Source: an uncultured Lachnospiraceae bacterium (GTDB lineage: Bacteria > Bacillota > Clostridia > Lachnospirales > Lachnospiraceae). From it: a stretch of 39,130 nt of DNA. This document shows positions 24,317-31,905 of this stretch, in pieces; position 1 is the first letter of the stretch, and each line of letters opens with the position of its first letter. A program made the translations under genes and the position numbers. The notes below the pieces were generated by a model that did no database searches, was not told where the DNA came from, and worked only from the letters and a program-made list of their open reading frames with translations. The stretch covers positions 1 through 39,130 of the forward strand of contig CANQRU010000034.1 in assembly GCA_947626395.1 (NCBI GenBank), read 5' to 3'.

Positions 24317-24907
24317 ATGTTCAGCGATCCTGCCGGAGAGGAAGAGGTAATGAAGATCAACATGGCGTTGGCTGAGAGAAAGGATTATACTGCAGATGAC
24401 GCGGATGAGATGTTTGCGGATGAGCAGCGGGTGGAGATCATCGACGGACAGATATTCCTGCTGGCGTCGCCGAAAGCGGTACACGAGGAGATTCGGCGTG
24501 AGCTGGAATATGAGTTGGTCAGTCATATCAAGAAAAACAGGGGCCGTTGTAAACTCTATGCGAATCTCGACATTTATCTGGATAACGATGACAAAACGCG
24601 GGTTGAACCGGATATGTATGTGGTCTGTGATCGTTCCAAGATTCGTGAGGATGCCTGCTATGGCGCGCCGGATCTGATCATTGAGATCGTTTCCAGATCT
24701 ACGAGAAGCCGTGATTATGGGCTGAAGCTGCTGAAATACCGGACTGCGGGAGTGCGTGAATACTGGATTGTTAATCCATATACGGAAACCGTATCTGTCT
24801 ACTGGTTTGAGGATGAGAACCAAAACTGCCAGTATTCTTTTAATGAGGAGATTGCTTTCCATTTGTTCCCGGAACTGGCAGTGCGGATCGCGGATATGCT
24901 GTCGTGA
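24317..24907 (+). CDS. Uma2 family endonuclease, second paralogue
   Basis: This 196-residue protein is a close relative of the one at 310-915. Shared stretches include IIDGQIFL, EDACYGAPDL, RDYGLK, LKYRTAGVREYWIV, VYWFEDE and QNCQY. The likely metal-binding residues, in RVEPDMYVVCD and APDLIIEIVS, are all kept. The ATG at 24317 lies nine bases after AAGGAGG, as in the first copy; an earlier ATG at 24296 precedes that site. It stands alone between the ybaK-type gene and the convergent flavodiiron gene. The role is unknown. Confidence 0.88.
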   Translation: MFSDPAGEEEVMKINMALAERKDYTADDADEMFADEQRVEIIDGQIFLLASPKAVHEEIRRELEYELVSHIKKNRGRCKLYANLDIYLDNDDKTRVEPDMYVVCDRSKIREDACYGAPDLIIEIVSRSTRSRDYGLKLLKYRTAGVREYWIVNPYTETVSVYWFEDENQNCQYSFNEEIAFHLFPELAVRIADMLS

Positions 24908-24955
24908 TCCGAGTGGGGAATACGAATAGTTGTATGATATAGAATCATTGAGAAG

Positions 24956-25005
24956 ACGAAAAGGCAGGGGCAGCTGCAGAAATGTATCTTGCAGCCGCCC
25001 CTGCC
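24956..25005 (-). terminator. Intrinsic terminator after flavodiiron fusion gene
   Basis: GGCAGGGGCAGCTGCA (24963-24978) pairs with TGCAGCCGCCCCTGCC (24990-25005), 15 of 16 pairs matching. On the minus strand the stem is followed by TTTTCGTCTTC. It lies 24 bases beyond the stop of the flavodiiron gene and may also stop the convergent Uma2 transcript. Confidence 0.8.
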
Positions 25006-25029
25006 ATACTGTCTGACAACGGCGCGGAT

Positions 25030-27660
25030 CTATTCCGCCATCAGTTTCTGGTAAGTCACATGCTGCTCCAGCGCCGTGGTCATCTTCGCCATGTCGGACA
25101 GGTCGCCTAAGAGGATCACGCCGCAGAGGCGGTTATTTAAGAAGAAATACTTCTTGTACTGGCCCTTGCCCATGTCGCGGAACTCTACGGTCTTGTAGAG
25201 AAGCTTCGGATTCTTGCCGTTGTCGCCGGCGGCGAACAGAGCGGTGTTCATGCCGTGGAACGTGAGAGCGGCTGAGACCGGCGCGTACTCGGCGTTGTCT
25301 CCGGTCGCGTTGGTGCCGGCCACTTTGCCCTGCTCGGAGGCTTCCGGCCAGATGCCCAGGTTCAAGCCCTGGTATTCCGCGCAGTCGCCGCAGGCGTAGA
25401 TGCCGGGGATGCTGGTCTCCATGCGGTTGTTCACTTTGACAGCCCGGCCCAGTTCCAGGCCCATGTCCGCGGCCAGGGCGGTATTGGCACGGACGCCGGT
25501 GGAAATGACGACCATCTGGGCTTCGAAGAACTGGCCGTCGGCCAGGCGGACGCCGGTGACGTGACCGGCTGCGTTCGAAGCCGCGTTATCGGCGGCGCCG
25601 TTCTCCGCTGCGCCATGGTCGGTGGTGCTGCCGGCTGCTGCGTCAGAAGCGGATGCGCCGTCCCCGGCAATCTCCGCGATATTCACTCCGGTCAGTATCT
25701 TAATTCCCTGCTTCAAGGCGATCCCTTTCAGGATCTCTCCCGCGCTTTCATCTAACTGCCGTCCCATCAGGACCGGCGCGGCTTCCAGCACCGTCACATC
25801 CAGCCCGGCTTTCTTAAGTTCCCAGGCGGCCTCCAGACCAAGCACGCCGCCGCCGATGACCACGGCGGACCTGGACTGCTTCATCAGACTTTCTACACGG
25901 CGCACGTCGTCTAAGCGGCGGATCGCAGCCACCTGCGGCAGATTGGCGCCTTTGATCGGCGGTATGAAGCATTCGCTGCCCAGGGCGTAGATCAGCCTTG
26001 TATAATGGATCTTCGAGCCGTCGTCCAGGCATACGTTCTGTTCCTTCGTATCGACGGAGATCACCTTCCTGCCCAGGATCTGGTAGATCTGGTTAGCCTC
26101 GTACCAGTTCGCGCCCTCGATGGCGATCTGCTCCGCCGAAAGCCCGGCCACCAGCGCTTTGGTCAGCATCGGGCGGTTGTAGGCGGAATATTCCTCGCCG
26201 GAGATCATGACCACGGTTCCGGTCTTATCACGCTCCCGAATAGCCTTGGCGGCGTTAAATCCGGCGGCGCCGTTGCCGAGGATCACATAGTATTCCTTCG
26301 TATTGTTCACAAATCCGGTCTCTTCCACCTCGACGGGAACGAAATTCTCCTTGCCTACGCCGCAGACCGGGCAGACCTCGATGGAGGAATCGAAGATCTC
26401 GCCGCAGACCAGGCATTTGACCAGCTGGCGGGAACCTTTCTTCTTCGGAAGGGTCACTTCTTTGTTCTGCACGCGGCAGCCGAACTGATAGCCGAATTCG
26501 TAAGCCGTCACCAGGTCGGCTTCGCTGGGCTTAAAGCGGATCTTAAGGCCGTCGGTGACTTTCATCTTCAGCTGTTTCAGGCGGTCGATGATATTGGGCA
26601 CGCCCTCGCCGCTCCAGCCGTAGCTGCCGAACGCGCTGGCGTGCTTGCCGCCGTGGGTGCCGGGGAACATGGAGATCACCAGGTCCCAGATGGGCTGCAG
26701 GGCGTCGCCTACGATGGTGGGCGTACCGAAGAGCAGGCCGTCGGCGAAGAGCATTTCCTCGTTCACCTTCGCCTTGTCGGCGGTGACCATGTCATAGACG
26801 CGCACGTCGACATCGCCGCTGTCGCGGACGCCCTCGGCGATCTTCTCCGCCAGCATGCCGGTGTAGCCGTAGGCGCTGACGTAGGGGATCACGACGGTCT
26901 TCTTCGTATTCGGATTCACGACGGTGGACCATTCCCGGTAGGTCTTCATGACCTGGGAAATGCGGTCGCCCACCAGCACGGGGCCGTGGCCCGTGGCGAT
27001 CATCGTGATGTCCATGCCTTCCACACGGTTCAGGGCCTTGAGCATGAACGGCTTGAACGGCCCGATGATGCAGTCGTAGTAGTAGCGGAGCGCGCTCTGG
27101 TAGTCGTCTTCGTTCTTAATTGCGCTGGAGACCACCTCCGGCAGGCAGTAATGGGAGCCGAAGGAATCGCAGGTCACCAGGATCTGCTCTTCCTCGATGA
27201 AGGTGTACATGGTGTCCGGCCAGTGCAGGTTGGGCACGACCATGAATTTCAGCGTCTTATTGCCGATGGTCATGGTCTGGTTGTCCTTGACAGCCAGACT
27301 TACGAAGTCGCGGTTCACGATCTCTTTGAGGAAGCCGATGGCTGTGGCCGTGGCGATGATCTTCATCTGGGGGCTGTAGTCCAGAAGTTTCTCCACGCTT
27401 CCGGCGTGGTCCGGCTCGGTGTGTTCGACGACCAGGTAGTCGATCCTGGTCACGTCGACGACTTCTTTGAGTTTGCTTAAATATTCGTCGAAGAATTTGG
27501 CCTTGGCGGTCTCGAACAGGATCGTCTGGCCGTCGGCTTTCAGTACGTAGGAATTGTAGGTGGTGCCGAACTCGGTGTACATGATGATGTCGAAGACGCG
27601 CAGCTTGTCGTCGATGATGCCGGTCCAGTAGAAATCGTCTCTGAGTTTGATTGATTGCAT
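25030..27660 (-). CDS. Flavodiiron protein-rubredoxin-NADH oxidoreductase fusion
   Basis: This 876-residue cytoplasmic enzyme carries a whole electron chain from NADH to O2 (or NO), protecting an anaerobe from oxygen. Residues 1-250 are a metallo-beta-lactamase-like diiron domain with ligands H80, E82, D84, H85, H146, D165 and H225. Residues about 255-400 are flavodoxin-like (FMN). A short rubredoxin-like domain follows with C416, C419, C430 and C433. Residues about 456-876 are an FAD/NAD(P)H oxidoreductase (ILGNGAAGFNAAKAI, VVIGGGVLGLEAAWELKKAG, GIYACGDCAEY). The order matches the class F flavodiiron enzymes described in Clostridioides difficile. An Ala/Asn/Ser-rich insert at about 661-700 interrupts the reductase domain. 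Confidence 0.93.
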   Translation of the reverse strand: MQSIKLRDDFYWTGIIDDKLRVFDIIMYTEFGTTYNSYVLKADGQTILFETAKAKFFDEYLSKLKEVVDVTRIDYLVVEHTEPDHAGSVEKLLDYSPQMKIIATATAIGFLKEIVNRDFVSLAVKDNQTMTIGNKTLKFMVVPNLHWPDTMYTFIEEEQILVTCDSFGSHYCLPEVVSSAIKNEDDYQSALRYYYDCIIGPFKPFMLKALNRVEGMDITMIATGHGPVLVGDRISQVMKTYREWSTVVNPNTKKTVVIPYVSAYGYTGMLAEKIAEGVRDSGDVDVRVYDMVTADKAKVNEEMLFADGLLFGTPTIVGDALQPIWDLVISMFPGTHGGKHASAFGSYGWSGEGVPNIIDRLKQLKMKVTDGLKIRFKPSEADLVTAYEFGYQFGCRVQNKEVTLPKKKGSRQLVKCLVCGEIFDSSIEVCPVCGVGKENFVPVEVEETGFVNNTKEYYVILGNGAAGFNAAKAIRERDKTGTVVMISGEEYSAYNRPMLTKALVAGLSAEQIAIEGANWYEANQIYQILGRKVISVDTKEQNVCLDDGSKIHYTRLIYALGSECFIPPIKGANLPQVAAIRRLDDVRRVESLMKQSRSAVVIGGGVLGLEAAWELKKAGLDVTVLEAAPVLMGRQLDESAGEILKGIALKQGIKILTGVNIAEIAGDGASASDAAAGSTTDHGAAENGAADNAASNAAGHVTGVRLADGQFFEAQMVVISTGVRANTALAADMGLELGRAVKVNNRMETSIPGIYACGDCAEYQGLNLGIWPEASEQGKVAGTNATGDNAEYAPVSAALTFHGMNTALFAAGDNGKNPKLLYKTVEFRDMGKGQYKKYFFLNNRLCGVILLGDLSDMAKMTTALEQHVTYQKLMAE

Positions 27661-27729
27661 GGGTATGTTCTCCTTTCGGGTAATTTTGCGGGGGTCGGTT
27701 CTCGCCCTGTGAAAAATGCAGATATGGAT

Positions 27730-27758
27730 AGTATACTCTAAGTCCGGAAGGATTACAA
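27730..27758 (-). promoter_or_regulatory. Promoter of flavodiiron fusion gene
   Basis: On the minus strand TTGTAA (27758-27753) and TATACT (27735-27730) are 17 bases apart, about 70 bases before the start codon. The leader between them and the GAAAGGAG ribosome site holds no obvious operator. Confidence 0.65.
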
Positions 27759-27795
27759 TCGTTACTTTGGCGAAAAGATATCGTATGAAATGATA

Positions 27796-27825
27796 TTGGC
27801 ATTTTCCGGGACTTCATGATAGAAT
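27796..27825 (+). promoter_or_regulatory. Promoter of MATE exporter gene
   Basis: TTGGCA (27796-27801) and TAGAAT (27820-27825) are 18 bases apart, 34 bases before the ATG at 27860. It is divergent from the flavodiiron promoter, whose -35 lies 38 bases away. Confidence 0.55.
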
Positions 27826-27859
27826 AGCTTTGATAAGTGCAGTTTAGGAGGTATTTTTT

Positions 27860-29200
27860 ATGGAGCAGTCTGTTTTTGACCTGGATCACCTGCCGCGCAC
27901 TTATTTTAAAATGGCGCTGCCGGTGATGACAGGCATGATCGTAACGCTGATCTATAATCTGGCGGATACCTATTTTATCGCGCAGACCGGCAATACGGCG
28001 CTGGTAGCCGGCGTTTCCCTGTGCAGCCCGGTATTCACGGCGCTGATGGCTTTCGGCAATATCTACGGCCAGGGCGGCAGTTCGCTGATCTCACGGATGC
28101 TGGGAAGCGAAGACGCGGACGGCATGCGGCGGGTCAGTTCCTTCTGCTTCTATGTGGCGATCCTGACCGGCGTGGTGCTGGCGGTGCCGCTTCTTCTGTT
28201 CCGCGGGCCGTTCCTGCGGCTGATCGGTGCGGACGCGGATACGCTGCCTTACGCGGCGGAGTATTTCTCGGTACTTACGGCCGGAGCGCCGATCATTATT
28301 CTGAGCTTTATCCACTCGAATCTGCTGCGCTGCGAAGGCATGGCGACCACCTCGATGGTGGGGACGGCCGGCGGCGCGGTGTTAAATATCATCCTGGATC
28401 CGATCCTGATCTCCGTGCTTGGCTGGGGCGCCAGGGGCGCGGCCGTCGCCACGGTGATCGGCTATGTGTTCAGCGACGTATTTCTGCTGATCATGTTAAA
28501 ACGCCGCAGCCGTTTCCTGTCGGTGGCGCCGAGTGACAGCCATGTGGCCGGTGGGGAGCTTAGGCAGATCCTGGGCGTCGGCACGGCGGCGGCGATCACG
28601 AACCTGACTCAGAGCGTCAGCCTGGTGGTCGTGAATCATTTTCTGCTGCCCTACGGAAGCGACAAGATCGCGGCCATGGGCATCGTGCTGAAGATCAATA
28701 TGATCGCCCAGCTGATACTGGTGGGCCTGGCCTTCGGCGGCGTGCCGCTGTTCGGCTATCTGTACGGCGCGCGTGACGGAAAGCGCCTTAAGGAGCTGAT
28801 CCGGTTCTGTCTGCTATTCCTGTGCGGCCTGGCCGCGGTGATCAGCGCCGCGCTTTTCGCGGCTGCCCCGGCGATGCTGCGCGGGTTTATCGATGTGGAA
28901 AGCATTGTGGCCGACGGCACGGTGATGCTGCGCTGGCAGGCTGCCGGCAATGTATTCGCGGCTGTGGTGCTTCTGCTGTCCTGCCTGTTCCAGGCCACCG
29001 GGAAAATGCTTCCCTCTTTCCTGCTGTCTGTCAGCCGTCAGGGCGTGATCTTCCTGATCGTGCTGGCCGTCGCGGTGGCGCTGGCCGGGTACATGGGCGT
29101 GGTAGCGGCCCAGGCGCTGGCGGATCTCGTGAGCGCGGCGCTGGCGGCGGGGCTGTACGTGCGGTATTTTCTGCTCGCCGGACAGAGCGCCGATGAGTAG
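27860..29200 (+). CDS. MATE family efflux transporter
   Basis: This 446-residue membrane protein has about 12 hydrophobic segments and the two-fold MatE repeat. It should export cationic compounds or metabolites in exchange for Na+ or H+. Recognisable stretches are MALPVMTGMIVTLIYNLADT followed by YFIAQTG in the first half, and GGVPLFGYLYGARDGKRLKE in the second. AGGAGG lies upstream of the ATG at 27860. Substrate cannot be predicted. It is divergent from the flavodiiron gene and 174 bases ahead of an esterase gene in the same direction. Confidence 0.9.
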   Translation: MEQSVFDLDHLPRTYFKMALPVMTGMIVTLIYNLADTYFIAQTGNTALVAGVSLCSPVFTALMAFGNIYGQGGSSLISRMLGSEDADGMRRVSSFCFYVAILTGVVLAVPLLLFRGPFLRLIGADADTLPYAAEYFSVLTAGAPIIILSFIHSNLLRCEGMATTSMVGTAGGAVLNIILDPILISVLGWGARGAAVATVIGYVFSDVFLLIMLKRRSRFLSVAPSDSHVAGGELRQILGVGTAAAITNLTQSVSLVVVNHFLLPYGSDKIAAMGIVLKINMIAQLILVGLAFGGVPLFGYLYGARDGKRLKELIRFCLLFLCGLAAVISAALFAAAPAMLRGFIDVESIVADGTVMLRWQAAGNVFAAVVLLLSCLFQATGKMLPSFLLSVSRQGVIFLIVLAVAVALAGYMGVVAAQALADLVSAALAAGLYVRYFLLAGQSADE

Positions 29201-29374
29201 GGCGATCGGTTCGCGCCCGACCATCGGGAGGACAAACACCGAAGTGAACCGTGCGCATCCCCCGGAAGGAGTGTGACCGGAGAACGAGGGAGTATGTCCG
29301 CAGGACATAGTACAATCTCCGCATGTGCCGAAAGATGAAAAACATGCGGCTAAAATAAAAGGAGGAAGATCAAC
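29201..29374 (+). ncRNA. Possible structured leader before esterase gene
   Basis: Three stem-loops can be drawn in this 174-base gap. The first is nested: CGGTTC (29207-29212) with GAACCG (29246-29251), enclosing CCCGA/TCGGG (29216-29228). The second is TATGTCC/GGACATA (29293-29309). The third is CCGCATGT/ACATGCGG (29319-29349), close to the ribosome site. I do not recognise a known riboswitch, and no poly-T follows any stem. It may be a regulatory leader or simply a decayed region. Confidence 0.3.
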
Positions 29375-30217
29375 ATGGCAGTATTTCAAGTGAGTTTCAT
29401 GGCGAGAACGCTGGGGCGCACGGTGCCCCTCTGCGTGATCCTGCCGACGGACAAGATGTATTTCGGGGGCGCTTCCGGGCGGCCGGAGGGGAAGCCCTAC
29501 AAGACCCTGTATCTGCTTCACGGCATTCTCGGCAGTCAGAACGACTGGCTGTACGGCACCCGCATCCAGCGGTACGCCGAGGAGCGCGACCTGGCGGTGG
29601 TCATGCCGGCGGGCGAGAACGCCTTCTATGTGGATCAGCCCTGGAACAGCGCCATGTACGGCGAGTTCATCGGCCGCGAGCTGGTAGAGTTCACCAGGAA
29701 GACCTTTCCGCTGTCACGTAAGAAAGAGGATACCTACATCGGCGGCCTGTCCATGGGCGGATTCGGCGCCATGCGCAACGGCCTGAAGTACCATGACACG
29801 TTCGGGGCCATCGTCGCCCTGTCCGGAGCGTTCATCACAGACGAGAACTTCCTGGTCAAGACGGAAGAACCCAAATTCGTCTCGGAATCAGAGGAGTATA
29901 AGCACAGCTGCTTCGGCCCGGATCTCGCGGCGGCCCTGGAAAGCGACCGCAATCCCCGGTTCCTGATCGAGCAGATGGCGGCCGCGGGCGAGGAGTTCCC
30001 TGCGATCTATATGGCCTGCGGGACGGAAGACTCGCTGCTGGAGAAGAATAACGCCCTTGCGGAAGTCCTTAAGTCCCACGGCGTCAGCTTCACCTTCGAG
30101 ACCGGCCCCGGAGCCCACGAGTGGGATTTCTGGGACAGATATATCCTGAAGGCCCTGGAATGGCTGCCCCTTGAGGGGAAGATGGCCGGAGTCAGCAGCG
30201 GCAATGTGGGAATCTGA
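29375..30217 (+). CDS. Esterase D-type alpha/beta hydrolase
   Basis: This 280-residue cytoplasmic hydrolase belongs to the putative esterase family that includes tributyrin and acetyl esterases. The nucleophile motif is GGLSMGGFG, the oxyanion region YLLHGILGSQNDW, and the catalytic histidine lies in GAHEWDFWD near the C-terminus. No signal peptide is seen. AAAGGAGG precedes the ATG at 29375. Its stop is only four bases from that of the convergent TlpA-like gene, with no terminator between, so the two messages may overlap. It could deacylate acetylated sugars, but the substrate is not shown. Confidence 0.86.
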   Translation: MAVFQVSFMARTLGRTVPLCVILPTDKMYFGGASGRPEGKPYKTLYLLHGILGSQNDWLYGTRIQRYAEERDLAVVMPAGENAFYVDQPWNSAMYGEFIGRELVEFTRKTFPLSRKKEDTYIGGLSMGGFGAMRNGLKYHDTFGAIVALSGAFITDENFLVKTEEPKFVSESEEYKHSCFGPDLAAALESDRNPRFLIEQMAAAGEEFPAIYMACGTEDSLLEKNNALAEVLKSHGVSFTFETGPGAHEWDFWDRYILKALEWLPLEGKMAGVSSGNVGI

Positions 30218-30221
30218 GAAG

Positions 30222-31121
30222 TTATTCCCTGGTAAGTGAGAAATTCGTGATCCCGCCGCCCGCATCCAGATACACCTCGGCGTCGCCGGAATATTCATAT
30301 CCGTCCGGGACGCCGGTTATCTGGATATGGTAGGCATAGCCGGGCAGAATGAACCGTACAATGCCCCTGGAATTGGACGTCATGGGCGTGCAGGACGTAT
30401 CGTCGCAGACATTCACGGCGACGTCCTTCACCGGATCCCCGTCCTGATCCTTAAAGGACAGAGTATAGACGCGGATGCCGCCCTTCGTCTCTTCTTCGGC
30501 CGCTTCCGGCGGGATCTCGCTTAAGAAGACGGATTCCGTATAATCGTCCCCTGTAAAGGCGTCGAACAGCCGCCGGAAACTGTCGGCGGAGGTCTGGGAA
30601 CCGGCCTCGATGAAGCAGATGGTTCCGAAACGGTCGATGACGATGGAGGTCGGGATCGCGTTTACCCGGAAGGTGTAGCTTAAACCGGCGGAGTCCCTTC
30701 CTATCGGAAAGGTCAGTTCAAGCTCACCGGCGAAATCCTCCAGCACTTCGTCCGTGTCGTCGGTCTCACAGGACAGGGCGAAGATCTCGACGCGGTCTTT
30801 ATAGTCTTCATATGCTTCTTCCATATAAGGAAATTCCATCCGGCAGGGGCCGCACCAGGTGGCCCAGATATTGATCAGGACCATATCCTTTTCCTGCAGC
30901 GTCTCATAGAGGCTGAGAGTTTCGCCGTCATAGGTCGTAAAAGTGAAATCCTCCAGCCGGTTGGCCAGGTGGGAGCCCGGGCGTGTGTCCATGTCGATCC
31001 GGCTGCCGCCGTCCGCGGCCTGTTCGGTTTTCGCGCCGCAGGCGCTGAGGCAGAGAACGGCTGCGGTCAGTATGTTCATTATTATATACATATACATGTT
31101 CTTTTTCGATTTCATTTTCAT
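30222..31121 (-). CDS. TlpA-like thioredoxin lipoprotein with CnaB/SpaA-like tail
   Basis: This 299-residue exported protein has a lipoprotein signal (CLSACGAK, Cys about residue 28). Residues about 50-195 are a TlpA/ResA-type thioredoxin domain with the redox motif WCGPC (INIWATWCGPCRMEFPYMEE) and the cis-Pro loop NAIPTSIVID. Residues about 215-299 form a beta-sandwich-like tail with KDQDGDPVKDVAVNVCDDTS and ITGVPDGYEYSGD, wording typical of SpaA/CnaB domains, and an extra cysteine pair (CDDTSC). It probably reduces or isomerises disulfides outside the membrane. No CcdA partner is present. It is divergent from the surface-fibre locus, and a link to it is inferred. Confidence 0.85.
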   Translation of the reverse strand: MKMKSKKNMYMYIIMNILTAAVLCLSACGAKTEQAADGGSRIDMDTRPGSHLANRLEDFTFTTYDGETLSLYETLQEKDMVLINIWATWCGPCRMEFPYMEEAYEDYKDRVEIFALSCETDDTDEVLEDFAGELELTFPIGRDSAGLSYTFRVNAIPTSIVIDRFGTICFIEAGSQTSADSFRRLFDAFTGDDYTESVFLSEIPPEAAEEETKGGIRVYTLSFKDQDGDPVKDVAVNVCDDTSCTPMTSNSRGIVRFILPGYAYHIQITGVPDGYEYSGDAEVYLDAGGGITNFSLTRE

Positions 31122-31142
31122 GGAAAGAGTCCTCCTGACTTT

Positions 31143-31171
31143 ATTCTAAAAGACGCGGCAGGAGCTGTCAA
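31143..31171 (-). promoter_or_regulatory. Promoter of TlpA-like lipoprotein gene
   Basis: On the minus strand a consensus TTGACA (31171-31166) and TAGAAT (31148-31143) are 17 bases apart, about 22 bases before the start codon. It lies next to the first copy of the duplicated element at 31202-31243, read in the other direction. Confidence 0.75.
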
Positions 31172-31201
31172 TTCGAAAAAATATTTCCATTTTTCCCAAA
31201 T

Positions 31202-31243
31202 GATATAGTTCGTGAGAGTCCCCGGTTGCTATAGTTGAACCAT
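31202..31243 (+). promoter_or_regulatory. Duplicated upstream element, copy 1
   Basis: TATAGTT occurs at 31204-31210 and again at 31230-31236, exactly 26 bases apart, with CGTGAGAGT following the first. The same arrangement recurs at 31823-31863 before the second small gene. It may be a promoter with an unusual spacing, or a direct-repeat binding site. No standard -35 box fits the second TATAGT. Just after it, CCATGG (31240-31245) can pair with CCATGG (31257-31262) ahead of six T residues, an attenuator-like arrangement. Confidence 0.5.
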
Positions 31244-31312
31244 GGAGTTATGCCGCCATGGCTTTTTTGCGTACCCGCGGCGTACCTCCCGGGCGTCGAA
31301 GGAGGTGGTCCT

Positions 31313-31789
31313 GTGGAACTGTCGCAATACAATATGCACGCGCCCAACATGGTCTGCATCTGTGTAGACCGGATGGCGGAGCAGGAATACAGCGGTGAGA
31401 TATGGCACCAGTATTCGTCCGTCCCGGTAAGCTTCGGGACCACGGTCGGGCTGATTCAGGAACTGGACAGACTGTACGACAGATGGGACTTTCCGCAGCG
31501 CTCTACGAACGTAAGAACATTTGACCCACAGGCAGGCAGAACGCCGGCAGAGGAACGGGAAAGGGGACGCGGACAGATGGATGAACGGCGGCTGAACGAC
31601 AGAAAAGGCAACATCGGCACGTTCCTGGTACGTGTCAAATACAGGCAGAACGCCACCTGGCAGGGCGAAGTGGTCTGGGTGGAGAAGAACCGGAAGCAGT
31701 ATTTCCGAAGCGCCCTGGAGCTTCTGAAGCTGATCGACGGGGCCCTGGGCGAGACGCCGGATATGGAAAATGCGGCGGAATCTTCCTGA
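31313..31789 (+). CDS. Uncharacterised protein, larger member of a small paralogous pair
   Basis: This 158-residue protein has no signal peptide or membrane segment. The first 70 residues (YNMHAPNMVCICVDRMAEQE, WHQYSSVPVSFGTTVGLIQE) do not match anything I can name. The last 65 carry a motif shared with the next gene: YRQNATWQGEVVWVEKNRKQ then FRSALELLKLIDGAL. I start at GTG 31313, because a near-perfect AAGGAGGTGG lies seven bases upstream; the frame is open further back to 31235, within the duplicated element. It lies between the TlpA-like gene and the fibre gene. The function is unknown. Confidence 0.65.
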   Translation: MELSQYNMHAPNMVCICVDRMAEQEYSGEIWHQYSSVPVSFGTTVGLIQELDRLYDRWDFPQRSTNVRTFDPQAGRTPAEERERGRGQMDERRLNDRKGNIGTFLVRVKYRQNATWQGEVVWVEKNRKQYFRSALELLKLIDGALGETPDMENAAESS

Positions 31790-31822
31790 ACACAGGAAAA
31801 ATATCCCTTTTTACGGCTGGAT

Positions 31823-31863
31823 TATATAGTCCGTGAGAGTGGGCGGCTGATATAGTTGAATCA
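31823..31863 (+). promoter_or_regulatory. Duplicated upstream element, copy 2
   Basis: TATAGTC (31825-31831), CCGTGAGAGT and TATAGTTGAA (31851-31860) repeat copy 1 with the same 26-base interval. The AT-rich run before it, AAAAATATCCCTTTTT, also resembles the run before copy 1. The gene and its upstream region were therefore duplicated together and the element was conserved while the coding part diverged. Confidence 0.5.
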
Positions 31864-31905
31864 AAGATGAAGCAGCCTCTGCTGACAGAAGGAGGGACTA
31901 CCGAT

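Noticed and set aside
26005-27480. 491-codon open frame on the plus strand
   Set aside because: Entirely antisense to the flavodiiron fusion gene, whose domains and catalytic residues are unmistakable.
29201-29260. Fluoride riboswitch, suggested by the opening GGCGAT
   Set aside because: The downstream part of the fluoride aptamer is missing, and the neighbouring genes are not fluoride exporters.
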